From positions 26,129,394 through 26,193,393 of the forward strand of contig CM046882.1 of assembly GCA_025667525.1 (NCBI GenBank): a stretch of 64,000 nucleotides of DNA. The letters are read 5' to 3'. The stretch is from Glebionis coronaria (lineage: Eukaryota; Streptophyta; Magnoliopsida; Asterales; Asteraceae). The notes under the pieces are model-generated. The model saw only the letters and a program-made list of their open reading frames with translations, was not told where the DNA came from and did not search any database. How positions within the stretch are numbered: position 1 is the stretch's first letter; each line of letters starts with the position of its first letter. A program made the position numbers and the translations under genes. Shown one piece after another: positions 49,760-61,264 of this stretch.

Positions 49760-52700
49760 ATGGTATTCGCTGATAAGAGTTTGATAAAAAAACCGAAACT
49801 TTCCAAAGAATTTAGTGACGGTCTTACAAAGTTCGTCAATCATTGCCGACCGTTGGTGAATTCTGCGGGCAAAATTAGATGTCCATGCAAAAAATGTCGA
49901 AATGTATTATGGAAACCCATCGATTGGATTGGAGATGAAATTGCTATTATTGGGTGGGACCCACTTTATACCACATGGCTCAAACACGATGAACCGGCTC
50001 CACGTGCGCCAGTGATAGATAACCTAGGAGAACCTATGATGAGTGACATGACAGCGTTACTCGATGATTTTAGCTATATTCCTTCGAATGAACCAACACA
50101 AGGAGACAATATTGGTGAGACTAGTAACCAACCGACTCAACCACCTCAAGCCACTCGTACCGAGTTTGAAGAGTTGTATGCAATTGCCAACGAGGCGCTG
50201 TATGATGGTTGTGAACATGTGTCTCGACTAGACTTTATGGCAAAATTTACCTATTTTAAGGCTAAAGGCAAAATGCTAGATTCTTTATTCAATGAAATAT
50301 TAGAGTTTCTCCGATATGCATTACCCGATAGTAAAGGATTCAAGTTCCCACCAAACTACTATGAAATAAAGAAGACATTTAAAACGATCGGGTTAGGGTA
50401 CAATTCGATACATGCTTGTGAACACGACTGCTGCTTGTTTTGGGAGGATAATAAAAATCTGCAATTCTGTCCGGTGTGTAATACGAGTAGATGGAAAGAC
50501 ACTAACACACCGGGGAAGAAAGTTACTAGGAAGGTGTTGCGTTACTTTCCGATCATTCCTAGACTACAACGTTTGTACAAGTCTAGACACACTGCAAAAG
50601 ACATGACTTGGCATGCTACTGGAAAGTGTGTGGAGCCTGGTAAGATGCAACACCCGTTTGATGGCGCGGCTTGGAAGAAGTTTGACTTGAAGTATCCATA
50701 GTTTGCAGCAGAACCAAGAAATGTTCGACTAGGGTTGTGTGTTGATGGTTTCAATCCGTTCGGCAACCTTAGTCAGACCTACAGCATGTGGCCGGTGGTA
50801 TTGACAACATACAATCTGCCTCCTTGGTTATGTATGAAAGAAAGTAACTTTATGCTGACGTTGTTAATTCCTGGCCCTAAATCCCCGGGCAAGGACATTG
50901 ATATTTACTTGCAACCTTTGATTAAAGACCTGAAGACTTTATGGCACAAGAACAGTGTTAATACTACAGACATTATTTCACAAAAGCAGTTCAAGATGAG
51001 AGCGATGCTTTTATGGACCATAAATGATTTTCCTGCTCGAAGTAGTTTGTCTGGGTGGAGTGGGAAAGGTTACTATGCATGCCCTACATGTAACCTAGAA
51101 ACTCCATCTATTCCTATCACAAGCAAAACAGTTTATGTTGGCCATAGAAGATGGTTAAAGAAGCCCCATAAATGGAGGAGTTCACGTGCTGACTTCAATG
51201 GCCAAACTGAACAGAAAGATCCACCTAAAGATTATAACCGGTCGGATGTAATCAATTCACAACATGCTAGATTATTATGGCGTAAGCCGGGTAAACATCT
51301 GAAACATGGGGGTGTGAAGATTTCCCGCAATGTTACAGTCGAGCTTAACTGGACTAAACGGTCTATTTTTTACGAGCTTGAGTATTGGTCTTTTTATTTC
51401 ACTAAGACACAATTTAGACATCATGCATATCGAAAAAAATGTGTTGGAGGCCATCTTGAACATTTTGTTAATGAATGACAAAAGTAAAGACACCGCAAAG
51501 GCAAGACAAGACTTGAAAAAGATGGGCATTCGAAGACCTTTGTGGCTAACCGTAAACCACAAGGGGAAGACTGTGAAGCCCCAGGCTGCGTATTCTTTAA
51601 CACCAGAGAACCGAAAAAAGTTTTTTCAGTACATCAAAAGTGTTAAACTACCAGATGGGTTCGGATCATGCTTCAAGCACAAAGTGACCGATAATGATAC
51701 AAATATAACGGGCCTGAAGTCTCATGACTGTCATATAATGATGCAACGTTTACTTCCTTATGGACTTCAAAATTACTTGCCCGAACATATTTCAAAACCA
51801 ATAATCAATATGTGTTCCTTATTTAAGCAACTCTGCTCTACAACTTTGATGGAGGAGGACATGTTGAAAGCTTCGGTCAAGGTGGTTGAAAATCTATGCG
51901 AGCTTGAGCGCATATATCCTCCTGCTTTCTTTGACATTATGATTCACTTGCCCATCCATTTAGCTCTAGAGGCTCTTGAAGGCGGGCCTATTCAACCCCG
52001 GTGGATGTATGCATTTGAAAGATTCATGAAGAAGCTAAAAGGTTATGTAAGAAATAAATCTAAGCCGGAAGGTTCGATCGCGGAGGGTTATGTTGCAGAA
52101 GAAGCATTGACTATAAGTTCTCAATATTTTCGGGGTGTTACCACGAAATTTAATCGTCCCGATCGTAATGTGGACCCCCCTCCCTCAACGTGTAAGTTTC
52201 AGGTGTTACGATCGGTATGCAAGCCGATTGGTTTACTGTCCTTTCCTCATTTTCGATCGCGGAGGGTTATGTTGCAGAAGAAGCATTGACTATAAGTTCT
52301 CAATATTTTCGGGGTGTTACCACGAAATTTAATCGTCCCGATCGTAATGTGGACCCCCTCCCTCAATGTGTAAGTTTCAGGTGTTCCGATCGGTATGCAA
52401 GCCGATTGGTTTACTGTCCTTTCCTCATTTTCCTACCGACGAGTACAAGAAAGCGAGATGGTATGTACTTAACAACAGTCCTGAGATCGACACGTACCAA
52501 GACCAGTTCCGGAGGTACGCGTTTTTTAATTTTGTAACTTTTTTTTCTTAACTTATCATTTCGACGACTTATTCTAATAGCATGAACGCTTTTCAGGTTA
52601 TTTCCAGGAAAAAAATGAAAAAGACATGCTAGAAGAATTCCCCCACTGGTTTAAGACGCTGGTAAACTAACACTTATTTTGTGTACTTAAGTGTAAAAAT

Positions 52701-53500
52701 AACAATATCATATTTTTAGTTTTCTATCTAATCCTATCTTCTTCATAGATCTTTGAACGTCACGCACAAAATCCCCAAGACCCAGAGTTTAGCCCAACTA
52801 GCGAGTTATTCGCTTTGGCTAATGGACCATAAAGGGCTCCAATGTCAGTAAACTGTCACGTAGTAGATGGTGTGAGGTATGTCGTGCAGAGCCGCGATGA
52901 ACGTCGCGTAACTCAAAATAGCGGTGTTTGTTCGACTGACCCTGACGGGAAAACTAACACTTATGGACAACTTCAAGAAATCCTCGAGTTTGACTATTTG
53001 TCGTTTAAAGTTGCGTTGTTCAAAGTTAAGTGGTTCGACACTCGCAACACCGTTGGTAGAGTCAAGAAACTTACCGTTAGAAACGGAATGACACAAATCG
53101 TCGGCTCTGGTGAGTGGTGGAAAAGTTAACAATACATCCTCGCAACATAAGTCAAACAAGTCTTCTACCTTGTAGATCCAGCCAAACCCAACGTGAAGGT
53201 CGTCGAACATGTTAATCATAAAAAGTTTTTGAACAACGGTGTAATCGTGGTAGAGAACGAACCTGATATTATACATTTGGACAACTCATCTGATCTCCCA
53301 CCTTCTACTAGTGATCTCCCACCTTCTACTAGTGATCTCCTACCTTCTACTAGTGGGAATGACTTCGGTGATTACACCTTCTATATAGATTTGCATATAG
53401 ATGGTGAATCAACGGAGGTTGACGCACCGCCAGATAACGATGATGTTCCTAGCGAAGACGATGATGATGAAGACCCCCTTCCTCATGATTGAGTAGATTC
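49760..53500 (+). pseudogene. TNP2-type CACTA transposase (TnpD-like), inactivated
   Basis: Catalytic-type transposase of En/Spm elements. From ATG 49760: a transposase-associated domain (KIRCPCKKCRNVLWKP), then Transposase_21 (LFWEDNKNLQFCPVCNTSRW; RLGLCVDGFNPFGNLSQTYS; LPPWLCMKESNFMLTLLIPG; HNLDIMHIEKNV), DUF4218 (MMQRLLPYGLQNYLPEHI; MIHLPIHLALEALEGGP) and DUF4216 (GVRYVVQSRDERRVTQNSGV; FKVKWFDTRN). Exons after the main one: 52597-52661 and 52749 onward. Lesions: TAG at 50699-50701 in KYP-FAAEPR, a frameshift near 51400, a 179-bp tandem duplication (52075-52253/52254-52432), TAA at 52826-52828, and two TAA near 53126-53150. The C-terminal part ends in a DLPPSTS repeat and acidic tail. Long open stretches show recent loss of function. 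A TGAA microsatellite follows at 53561-53582. Confidence 0.9.
53280..53355 (+). repeat. 21-bp in-frame tandem repeat
   Basis: GATCTCCCACCTTCTACTAG is repeated three times in frame, encoding DLPPSTS units in the acidic C-terminal tail of the TNP2-type protein. Confidence 0.8.
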
Positions 53501-54224
53501 TGATGTTGAAGACCTCATCAAAGATGATGATGGTGTTGAGAAATACACTTATATATTTGAATGAATGAATGAATGAATGAAATTGTTGTGGATTGTTTAA
53601 ATGTGTAAATTTATTTTGATATTTGGATTTGTGCATGCTTGTATTATTTTGTTCATGAATTTCTACATGTTATGCTAAGTACCTGTATACAGATGACTGA
53701 TGTTGCACGGGGACACGGCGGGGACGGTGGTGGCGAGGATCCTTCACGTCCACGTCCTCCATCATTCGGTTGCGGGGGTTGCTTCGTCAACCGGGGTAAG
53801 AATTTCTGGATTATTGTAATACAAATTTGATACACATATTGAACTTGTTTGCCTTAACTTTTATGACTTTATCACTCACTTGATTTTGTAGGAAAAGGAA
53901 AGAAAAAGCCCAATTTGGGCGGGAGGAGAGCCGGCAGGCAGAATACCCGGGACAAGACCCGCTGCTTGAAATTACTGGATGCGGTGGCCGCGAATCACAA
54001 ACGGCCAGTCGAGATCGACTTTGTAGCCACTAGAGGTAACCTTGTTACACCTGTCGGCCCCTACGCAGATCATTGGGGAAACTTATTCGGGTGTGTCGCT
54101 AGGGAAATACCTTTGTATTACCCTTCGTGGAGCAAGGTCCCCGAAGGGCACAAGGCGGCGGCCAGGGCAGCTATTGGGGTAAGTTATCATTTTATATTTA
54201 TTTAATTATCGTGTTCATTTATTT

Positions 54225-54775
54225 AATTGTATATATTTATTTACATTCGTTTTTTTATTTATATCATATAAATAAATAAACAAATTTAAATAAATATATA
54301 AATTATATTGCTAACTCTGTTTTTAATGTGTTGTATTGTGTATATTTATTTAAATTCGTTTATTTATTTATATCATATAAATAAATAAACGAATTTAAAT
54401 AAATATATAAATTATATTTCTAACTCTGTTTTCAATGTGTTGTATTGTGTATATTTATTTAAATTTATTTATTTATTTATATCATATAAATAAATAAACA
54501 AATTTAAATAAATATAAATTATATTTTTAACTCTATTTTCAATGTGTTGTATTGTGTATATTTATTTAAATTCGTTTATTTATTTATATCATATAAATAA
54601 ATAAACAAATTTAAATAAATATATAAATTATATTTCTAACTCTGTTTTCAATGTGTTGTATTGTGTATATTTATTTAAATTCGTTTATTTATTTATATCA
54701 TATAAATAAATAAACGAATTTAAATAAGTATATAAATTATATTTCTAACTCTGTTTTCAATGTGTTGTATTTGAT
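54225..54775. repeat. Five tandem ~108-bp units with internal palindrome, in intron 2
   Basis: Each unit has TTTAAATTCGTTTATTTATT, TATATCATATA and the inverse AATAAATAAACGAATTTAAA, then CTAACTCTGTTTTCAATGTG. The inverted part is a near-perfect hairpin of about 60 bp. The same array lies in the homologous intron at 62330-62890. Confidence 0.85.
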
Positions 54776-55116
54776 TGTAGAAAAAATACGATCTCGCGCC
54801 GCACAGGAGCACCCCTCGGTGGCCGAATATTTATGATACCATTAATGGCCAGTTACAAAAATCATACAACACCAGCAAGGCCAGTATGAAGCGAGATTAC
54901 TGTGTAAAGGACCCCGAGACTGGAGAATACGATGCGGATCAAATTAGGCGGAACAAACCCGACGAGCACACAACTGAAGAGTGAGAGAAACAGATAGCGT
55001 TTTGGACTGACGAAGATAACAAGAAGCGATCCTTAACAAACAGCCAAAATCGGTCCAAGGCAACACTTATCTCCCGACATGGTTCTCGGTCGATCCCTCG
55101 CACTCGACAGCTCATG

Positions 55117-55304
55117 GTAATTATTATTATTATAATTATTGATTTTACATTATTATTGTTTTTTTTATTTTTTTTATTTTATTATTATTATTATTGTTTT
55201 TTACTTTTATTATTTTATTATTATCATTATTGATTTTACATACATATTATTATTGCCGCATTTAATTAGATTGATCTTACTTACGTGTGTATGTACAACA
55301 AAAG
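55117..55304 (+). repeat. Intron 3 with ATT/TTA microsatellite
   Basis: Runs of TTATTATTATTATT and TTTTTATTTTTTTTATTT. The homologous intron at 61799-61984 has the same composition. No other feature. Confidence 0.6.
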
Positions 55305-56169
55305 GCGTCCGAAACCCAACAGGAGCCTTCAGAGATCGACATGTTCTATCGTTTTCATACAAATTCAGATGGTGTATTTATAGATGAGCAGTCTCTCCAG
55401 TTGTATGTAAGTATTCTTTTCAAAACACACTTTAATGAATCATTGATTAATAATCTAGCAACCCGACTAATATATTTACTATCTTGTGTTATTGTCACCA
55501 CACAGGATCAGATGAGGGAGCTAGAGGCGACGGGTGAGCACACCACTGTCGAGATCAACAGGATGGTGCGAGGAGGCAAGTTTCGCGGCCACCATCCTGG
55601 CGTGGGTATGGTATTGCCGGGATACGCCAGTACTACCTCGAGCTTTTCGTCACCACCCCCCGAGACTCGTCGGGATCGGGATGTTGATTTCATGATGGGC
55701 CTGCTGAGAAACGACGGCAGGTATGGCGATCATTTTTCGAGATATGAGAGTGCTGGTGCCAGCGAGAGCGGGAGTCGTCCGGGTGATGATGCTGAGGATC
55801 GGGAGTGTGGCGAGGATGGTGGCGATGACGCGAGCTAGTCGTGTCATATATGTGTTTGTTAGTATGGTACATAGTTTCTTTATGTTCATCTTGACTTGTT
55901 TCCCTATTATCCTAAATTAGAACGCTTGTACCCTAGTATCCTTAACTATCCTGACTTATTCCTAGTATCCTTGACTAAATTAGAACGTTATATTATATTT
56001 TGGTGCAAGTTTGAACTTATTCCGCGTTTGTGTTGATTTGTATTCCAAGTTTACTTTATATGTGTCTTTTGGTGAGAAAATACAGGTTTTTGTTACAGGT
56101 TTTGGTAGATTTTTTCCGGAAAAATCTGGAAAACGCCTGCTGTGCAGGCAATTTAAAAAAAAAACATGC

Positions 56170-56605
56170 AGACTTTTCCCCAGCGACATGTCGCTGGGGA
56201 AACTTTGGTTATTCGTTGACAAGTCAAACGCAAAGCGTTGACAAGTCAAATGTATCGAGATTTTCCCCAGCGACATGTCGCTGGGGAAACTTGGGAAATC
56301 GTTGACAAGTCAAACATAAGGAAAGATTCCCCAGCGACATGTCGCTGGTGAAACTTTGTAATTAGCTAAAAAGATTAAGTTCAACTTAATTTTTTTATTT
56401 AATAAGGATTTTCCCCAGCGACATGTCGCTGGGGAAAAAGTTGCCACCGTGGCAATCAATTCTTCCAGGAAAAGTCTGTGGGGCCCGCATGTCGCTGGGG
56501 TAAGTCGCTGGGGATACCTTTCTCAACGAGCATACCCCAGCAAATTTTCCCCAGCGACATGTCGCTGGGGAAACGTATCCCCATCGACATGTCGCTGGGG
56601 AAACA
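56170..56605. repeat. Right subterminal palindrome array of element C
   Basis: At least six 28-bp palindromes (about 56175-56204, 56260-56290, 56325-56353, 56408-56437, 56546-56574, 56577-56603), with partial copies near 56490-56512. GTTGACAAGTCAAACG repeats lie between them. The region 55840-56170 is AT-rich 3' flank of the TnpA-like gene. Confidence 0.8.
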
Positions 56606-56989
56606 CCAAAAATATCGCTGGGGTAAGGCTCGAATGTTGTAGTGGTGGACAAGCAAACTTTGTATCCGCTTTATCCTGTTAAGTATGAAACTTTCACTTC
56701 CACTCTTTCTCACATTAATACACTCAAATCTATGTTACTTCATATTCCTGCAGCCACTATGGCTCTCAACTCAAGTTGTTCCTTTTCCATTAGCAAATAT
56801 ACGGGAAGTCTAAAATTTAGCACATCATGAACCAGTTAAATTGGCCTATGTATGCTAAATGCACCTTACAAAGAACCTCATTTGACCAGCCTTAAAAATA
56901 AACCCATTTCGATGGGCCATGTAACCCACTCTTGCCACCTATAAACCTTTGGTCATCTTTCTCAAATTAATCTTGAGAGGACTTAGAGA

Positions 56990-57480
56990 TGGTATCAATA
57001 ATAAGAGTAACAATAGTATAAATCATTACTAAGTCGATCTGGAGCAGAAAGTTGCTTACGGTTTAACAAATTTTGTTTCTTAAGATCCAATAACATAGCT
57101 TGTATAACACCATAGTCTCGTAGCTTGGGGTGAACATGTGGTGCTGATTGTGGTAAGGAATATGACTTTTTTAGACTTCTATCATGAGGAGGCGTGGTGG
57201 AACGTTTACAAGGCATACTGCTGATTCCACGTTCCATAGTCTTTTTAGTAGAGATTTGAATATTTTCCATATCTTGTACAACTTTGTCGCTATCTCCATA
57301 AGCAGCTTGTACTTCACTTCATCTGGTCGTATGGCAATTTACAGATAGTTGCAGTTCACCTATAAAGCTCCCTTGAGTACTAGACGTAATGCAGTTCGAG
57401 ATTGATAGATCAGATAAAGGAAGCTCTCTCTAAGTAGCAGGACTTGTGAAGCTCATATTTTGAGAATTTGGAATTATGTT
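56990..57480 (-). pseudogene. Captured gene fragment in outer CACTA, possibly IST1-like
   Basis: The minus strand is one frame of about 150 codons broken by only two stops (after SFTSPAT and after NCHTTR). Readable parts are EVQAAYGDSDKVVQDMENIQ, SYSLPQSAPHVHPKLRDYGV and MLLDLKKQNLLNRKQ. The HVHPKL.DY...L..LKK pattern recalls the C-terminal motif of plant IST1-like (ESCRT-III-associated) proteins. It lies in the own DNA of element B. The identification is tentative. Confidence 0.35.
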
Positions 57481-57932
57481 GCCATTGTCGTTTTCTTGTT
57501 TAAGTTACTTTGACTTATAACTCAAATGCTAATCTTTATCACAATTGTTTGTACTAGAATACTATTTGGTATCTATGGAGAATCTGCACATTTGTAGTTT
57601 ATTTGGTAATGAATTGAATTTCGGGAAATCTGCACATTGGTATAATATAAATCTGGAAAAATAAAAATATTTAATTTTTTTCAATATATTTTTTAATTAA
57701 ATAGAGCGGTTAAAAACCGATCTATGTAATCCAGTATAACCATTAAAAACATGCCTTACATAGATCACCTTTTTGTGAAGGGACCGATCTATTTGTAACT
57801 TTAAAAAGGACGGTTAATAACCGATGTATATTTAACCCGACTCAAAAAGATCACCCATTGTTAGATCGGTTTAAAACTGCTCTTTATAAGTCATTTTCAC
57901 CATTCTATTTAGACTTTTCTGTGGTAGTGTCA

Positions 57933-60417
57933 CTTTCTTACAAATGATCGTGTGAGCTTAGTTATTTCATATTACATACAACAGGCTAAAACTATGAAAT
58001 CAAGCAAAAGGGGTCGTCAACAAGCTGCTTATAACATAACAGAAAGACGTCGTCAAAAGCGAACACGCATCACCACGGCAAAGCGCGGGCCCACTTCCTA
58101 GTTTAATTAATAGTATAAAATATTTCTTTTAGTGAAATTCATAAACTTATATTTATTTTTATTGTGTGTGATTGGTCAACTTTACCAATTAAGTTAGATT
58201 CAACTTAAAAAAAGACATAATGATACATTTTTTAATGACGCATAAAAAATGTAAAAATAAAATTATATAGTTTACTTAAACTATTAAAAAATGTAACCAA
58301 TAATCTTAGTTCTCGAGGAAAACTTTAACTTTTACCAACAATTGTTAAAAAGTAGGGCAAAACTCTATCACCCATACTTGAAATAGAATGCAAGTAAAAT
58401 CATGTTTTTCTTACAATTTAAAAAAAAGCAAAAGTCTCAATTATACGCACAGTTTTGAAAAAAGTGTAATTTTACTCGTACTTTTTTAAAGGTGTAAGTA
58501 ATGGTTTTACTTTTGCCTACACTTTCTAATAGAGTGTGGGTGAAAATACTTTCTTTTGCTTACAATTTATTTTAAAAGTGCGAGCAAAAGTGTAGTTTTA
58601 TCAACAACGAAAAAACATGTTAAGGAAAGTTTAACTTGTATTTATACTTGTTGAAAAATGTAAATAAAATGCTCGTTTTTTAACAATAACATCAAAATTT
58701 AGGTGTATTAAGTTAAATTTGCTTTGTTAAAAAAAAGTTAAGGTTGCTTTGTTAAAAAAAGGTTTAGGTTTTTTTTTAACTCATTAAACATTAAATAAAA
58801 TATTTTTTAAAATAGTTCTAGGTTCAAACTTTTGGACACAACTGGTTTTGATCCGGTTTGCTCTTATTCCTTTCGGTCTTATTTACGGACCCGGTGTCCA
58901 TAAAGAGTATTATCGCTAATCATTTTGGAAATACGGCCTGGCCCGACGGAGAAATCATCTCGAACTTGACCACTTTACTTCATATTTGGTCTTTGGTCCG
59001 ATCTAATCTTACGCACAACCGAGTAGTATGTGTTTGACCAACCTGCCGGACCGAACACATTCGACGTGGTTTTCGATCCGGTTCGTTTTGAACCGTGATA
59101 AGCCCTATAAAATACCAATAACTTACTCATTTAAAAAAACAAAAAAAGTAAAAAAAATCATAAATAAATTTCTAATAAGTGGTATTGTTTAACATCGGTT
59201 AAAAATTACATATAAATATCTGAAAAAAATTTATAATAATAAAATTTTTTCCCCCAAAGTAATAGTAAATTCCCGACTCTCTCTCTCTCAAACAAAAACC
59301 CCAATTTGAACTCTCACGCTAAATCTTTCAAATTCTTCAAATTTAGTTAATTAGTAGTTCAGTTCCGAAGTTGGTTAATCGTCGGTACGAATCGGCATAA
59401 AATTGAAAGTAAGTGCCCGATACGTCTATTTTTAGATCCGTTAGTTGAATTCATAATCGTGATACATTTTGATTGCTATGTTTTAATTCATAATTTTGAT
59501 GTTGACTTAGTTTTAATTCATAAAATTGAAAGTAAGTGCCCGATACGTCTATTGTTATAATCTGCTAATTTAGAAGCGTTTAGTTTTGAATCGAGTGAGT
59601 AAATGTATAGCTATGTTTAGGTTAATAAGTGATAATTAAACATTAATATCTGTAAATAAGGTTATATGGTTATAAGTTGATACAAATTTAGGAGTCCAAA
59701 TTTAGGTTAATTGTTGTGTTGTTGTTGAAGTTTGAGGGTGTTTGAGATTGGGTTTGGAATAACGTTTCGGTTAAATAAGGGCTTAAATAGTATGCAATTG
59801 AATGATGTTTTAGGAAAGATTGATGAATCAATTAGTATCACGTTTGGATTAGGTATTACGAAAATGCAGATTATTACTTTACTTATCCATACACAATATA
59901 AGAGGGTCATTTACTTGTTGAAAATAAGATATTAAATAGTCTCAAATTAGCTACTAAAACCTGTTATTCAAAATTTTCTTATAGCTCTCACAGATGGCGT
60001 GAATAAATAGTCCTAAATGCCTCAAACTTGCTTATATGCTCAACTAAAATACAATAGACACATTATCAGACCACAATAATGTACAAATTCTTTTAAACAA
60101 TGGTCTTTTAATTCTGACAACGTCTACGTTTGTCAATAACGAGGTAAATAATTCGCGTTTCGCGGCGGAGGATGAAAGACTAACGCCTGACCGTTGACTG
60201 ATAAAATGAAAGATTGTTCACGTTAATAACTGGCATTGTAAGGAACGAATAACCTCGAGGAATATTTTGATAAAAAAATATTTGAAAGTGTATTATGTAT
60301 TAATATTTTTAAAAATCACACCAATAATAATAAGCATTGCAATACTTGACTCGTTTGGTCCATAAATCGACAATTTTATCAACAATATTTTTTTTTCAAA
60401 ATAACTGATACATATAT
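57933..60417. other. AT-rich spacer with an orphan promoter/leader-like segment
   Basis: No gene found. 58370-58620 carries short related motifs on both strands (AAAAGTGTAATTTTACTCG, GGTGTAAGTAATGG, AGAGTGTGGGTGAAAATAC). 59270-59400 (CTCTCTCTCTCAAAC then a C/A-rich leader) resembles a plant 5' UTR, followed by a direct repeat, ATTGAAAGTAAGTGCCCGAT plus ACGTCTATT, at about 59396-59431 and 59519-59554. The plus frame 59732-59935 is unrecognised. Confidence 0.4.
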
Positions 60418-60464
60418 CACTACAACATTTGAGCCCTACCCCAGCGATATTCTTGGTGTTTCCC

Positions 60465-60915
60465 GAGCGACATGTCGATGGGGATGCGTTTCCCCAGCGA
60501 CATGTCGCTGGGGAAAATTCGCTGGGGTATGCTCGTTGTTAAATGTATCCTCAGCGACTTACCGCAGCGACATGCGGGCCCCACAAACTTTTCCTGGAAG
60601 AAGAGATTGCCACGGTGGCAACTTTTTCCCCAGCGACATGTCGCTGGGGAAAATCCTTATTAAATAAAAAAAATTAAGTTGAACTTAATCTTTTTAGCTA
60701 ATTACAAAGTTTCCCCAGCGACAAGTCGCTGGGGAATCTTTTCTTATGTTTGACTTGTCAACGCGTTGTCGTTGACTTGTCAACGATTTCCCAAGTTTCC
60801 CCAGCGACATGTCGTTAGGGAAACTCTCGATACGTTTGACTTGTCAACGCTTTGCGTTTGACTTGTCAATGATTAACCAAAGTTTCCCCAGCGACATGTC
60901 GCTGGGGAAAAGTCT
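60465..60915. repeat. Subterminal palindrome array of element D
   Basis: At least six copies of the TTTCCCCAGCGACA palindrome or close variants (about 60460-60488, 60489-60517, 60626-60655, 60709-60737, 60795-60824, 60881-60910), in the same order and spacing as 56170-56605 inverted. Some have single changes (GACAAGTCGC, GTCGTTAGGG). Confidence 0.8.
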
Positions 60916-61264
60916 GCAGGTTTTTTTTTTTAAATTGCCTGCACAGCAGGCGTTTTCCAGATTTTTTTCCGGAATTTTTCCGGAAAAAATCTACCAAAAC
61001 CTGTAACAAAAACCTGTATTTGCTCACCAAAATACACATATAAAGTAAACTTGGAATACAAATCAACACAAACGCGGAATAAGTTCAAACTTGCACCAAA
61101 ATATAATATAACGTTCTAATTTAGTCAAGGATACTAGGAATAAGTCGGGATATTTAAGGATACTAGGGAAACAAGCGTTCTAATTTAGGATAATATTAGG
61201 GAAACAAGTCAAGATGAACATAAAAAAACTATGTACCATACTAACAAACACATATATGACACGA

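Larger units (their letters stand above)
53693..55838 (+). pseudogene. Transposase_24 (Ptta/En/Spm, TnpA-like) gene, five exons, one nonsense codon
   Basis: Likely the DNA-binding partner of transposition, binding subterminal repeats. Exons 53693-53795, 53892-54178, 54781-55116, 55305-55406 and 55506-55838; all GT-AG, phases agree, 387 codons including stop. The start ATG directly follows an AG acceptor (TATACAG), so a non-coding leader exon is likely. Content: Gly-rich N-terminus, basic GKGKKKPNLGGRRAGRQNTR, then the Transposase_24 core (NLFGCVAREIPLYYPSWSKV; KKYDLAPHRSTPRW; KKRSLTNSQNRSKATLISRH; EIDMFYRFHTNSDGVFIDEQ) and an acidic, disordered tail. One TGA (about 54982-54984) stands where the sister copy at 62320-61985 has TGG. 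Without it the gene would be open. Whether it is read through or dead cannot be told here. Confidence 0.85.
42767..56644 (+). mobile_element. Inner CACTA element C with both transposase genes (13.9 kb)
   Basis: Begins CACTACAACAATCCAGCCC (42767), and its right end inverted reads CACTACAACATTCGAGCC (ends 56644). GTG flanks both sides (42764-42766, 56645-56647). Both ends and the leader region carry about 20 copies of a 28-bp palindrome with half-site TTTCCCCAGCGACA. Contents left to right: antisense zf-GRF gene, 33-bp minisatellite, duplicated leader, TNP2-type transposase, Transposase_24 gene. This is the complete En/Spm-type architecture, but the transposase genes carry stops and shifts. It is inserted in element B. 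Confidence 0.9.
36009..57929. mobile_element. Outer CACTA element B, host of two nested elements
   Basis: Begins CACTACTACACAATACC at 36009, and its right end inverted reads CACTACCACAGAAAAGTC (ends 57929). TCA flanks both sides (36006-36008 and 57930-57932). Subterminal repeats of the form AGATCGGTTTT/AGAACGGTT and inverted ACCGATCTA fill 36030-36260 and 57690-57900. Removing the LTR element and the inner CACTA leaves about 4.2 kb with no transposase: a non-autonomous element similar in size and terminus to element A. Its own interior (36280-37491, 41357-42763, 56648-57680) holds captured gene-like pieces. Confidence 0.8.

Noticed and set aside
55508..55889. Minus-strand frames opposite the TnpA-like last exon, and their mirror at 61214-61595
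   Set aside because: Shadows of a GC-rich coding exon whose sense frame has matching splice phases and a known domain.
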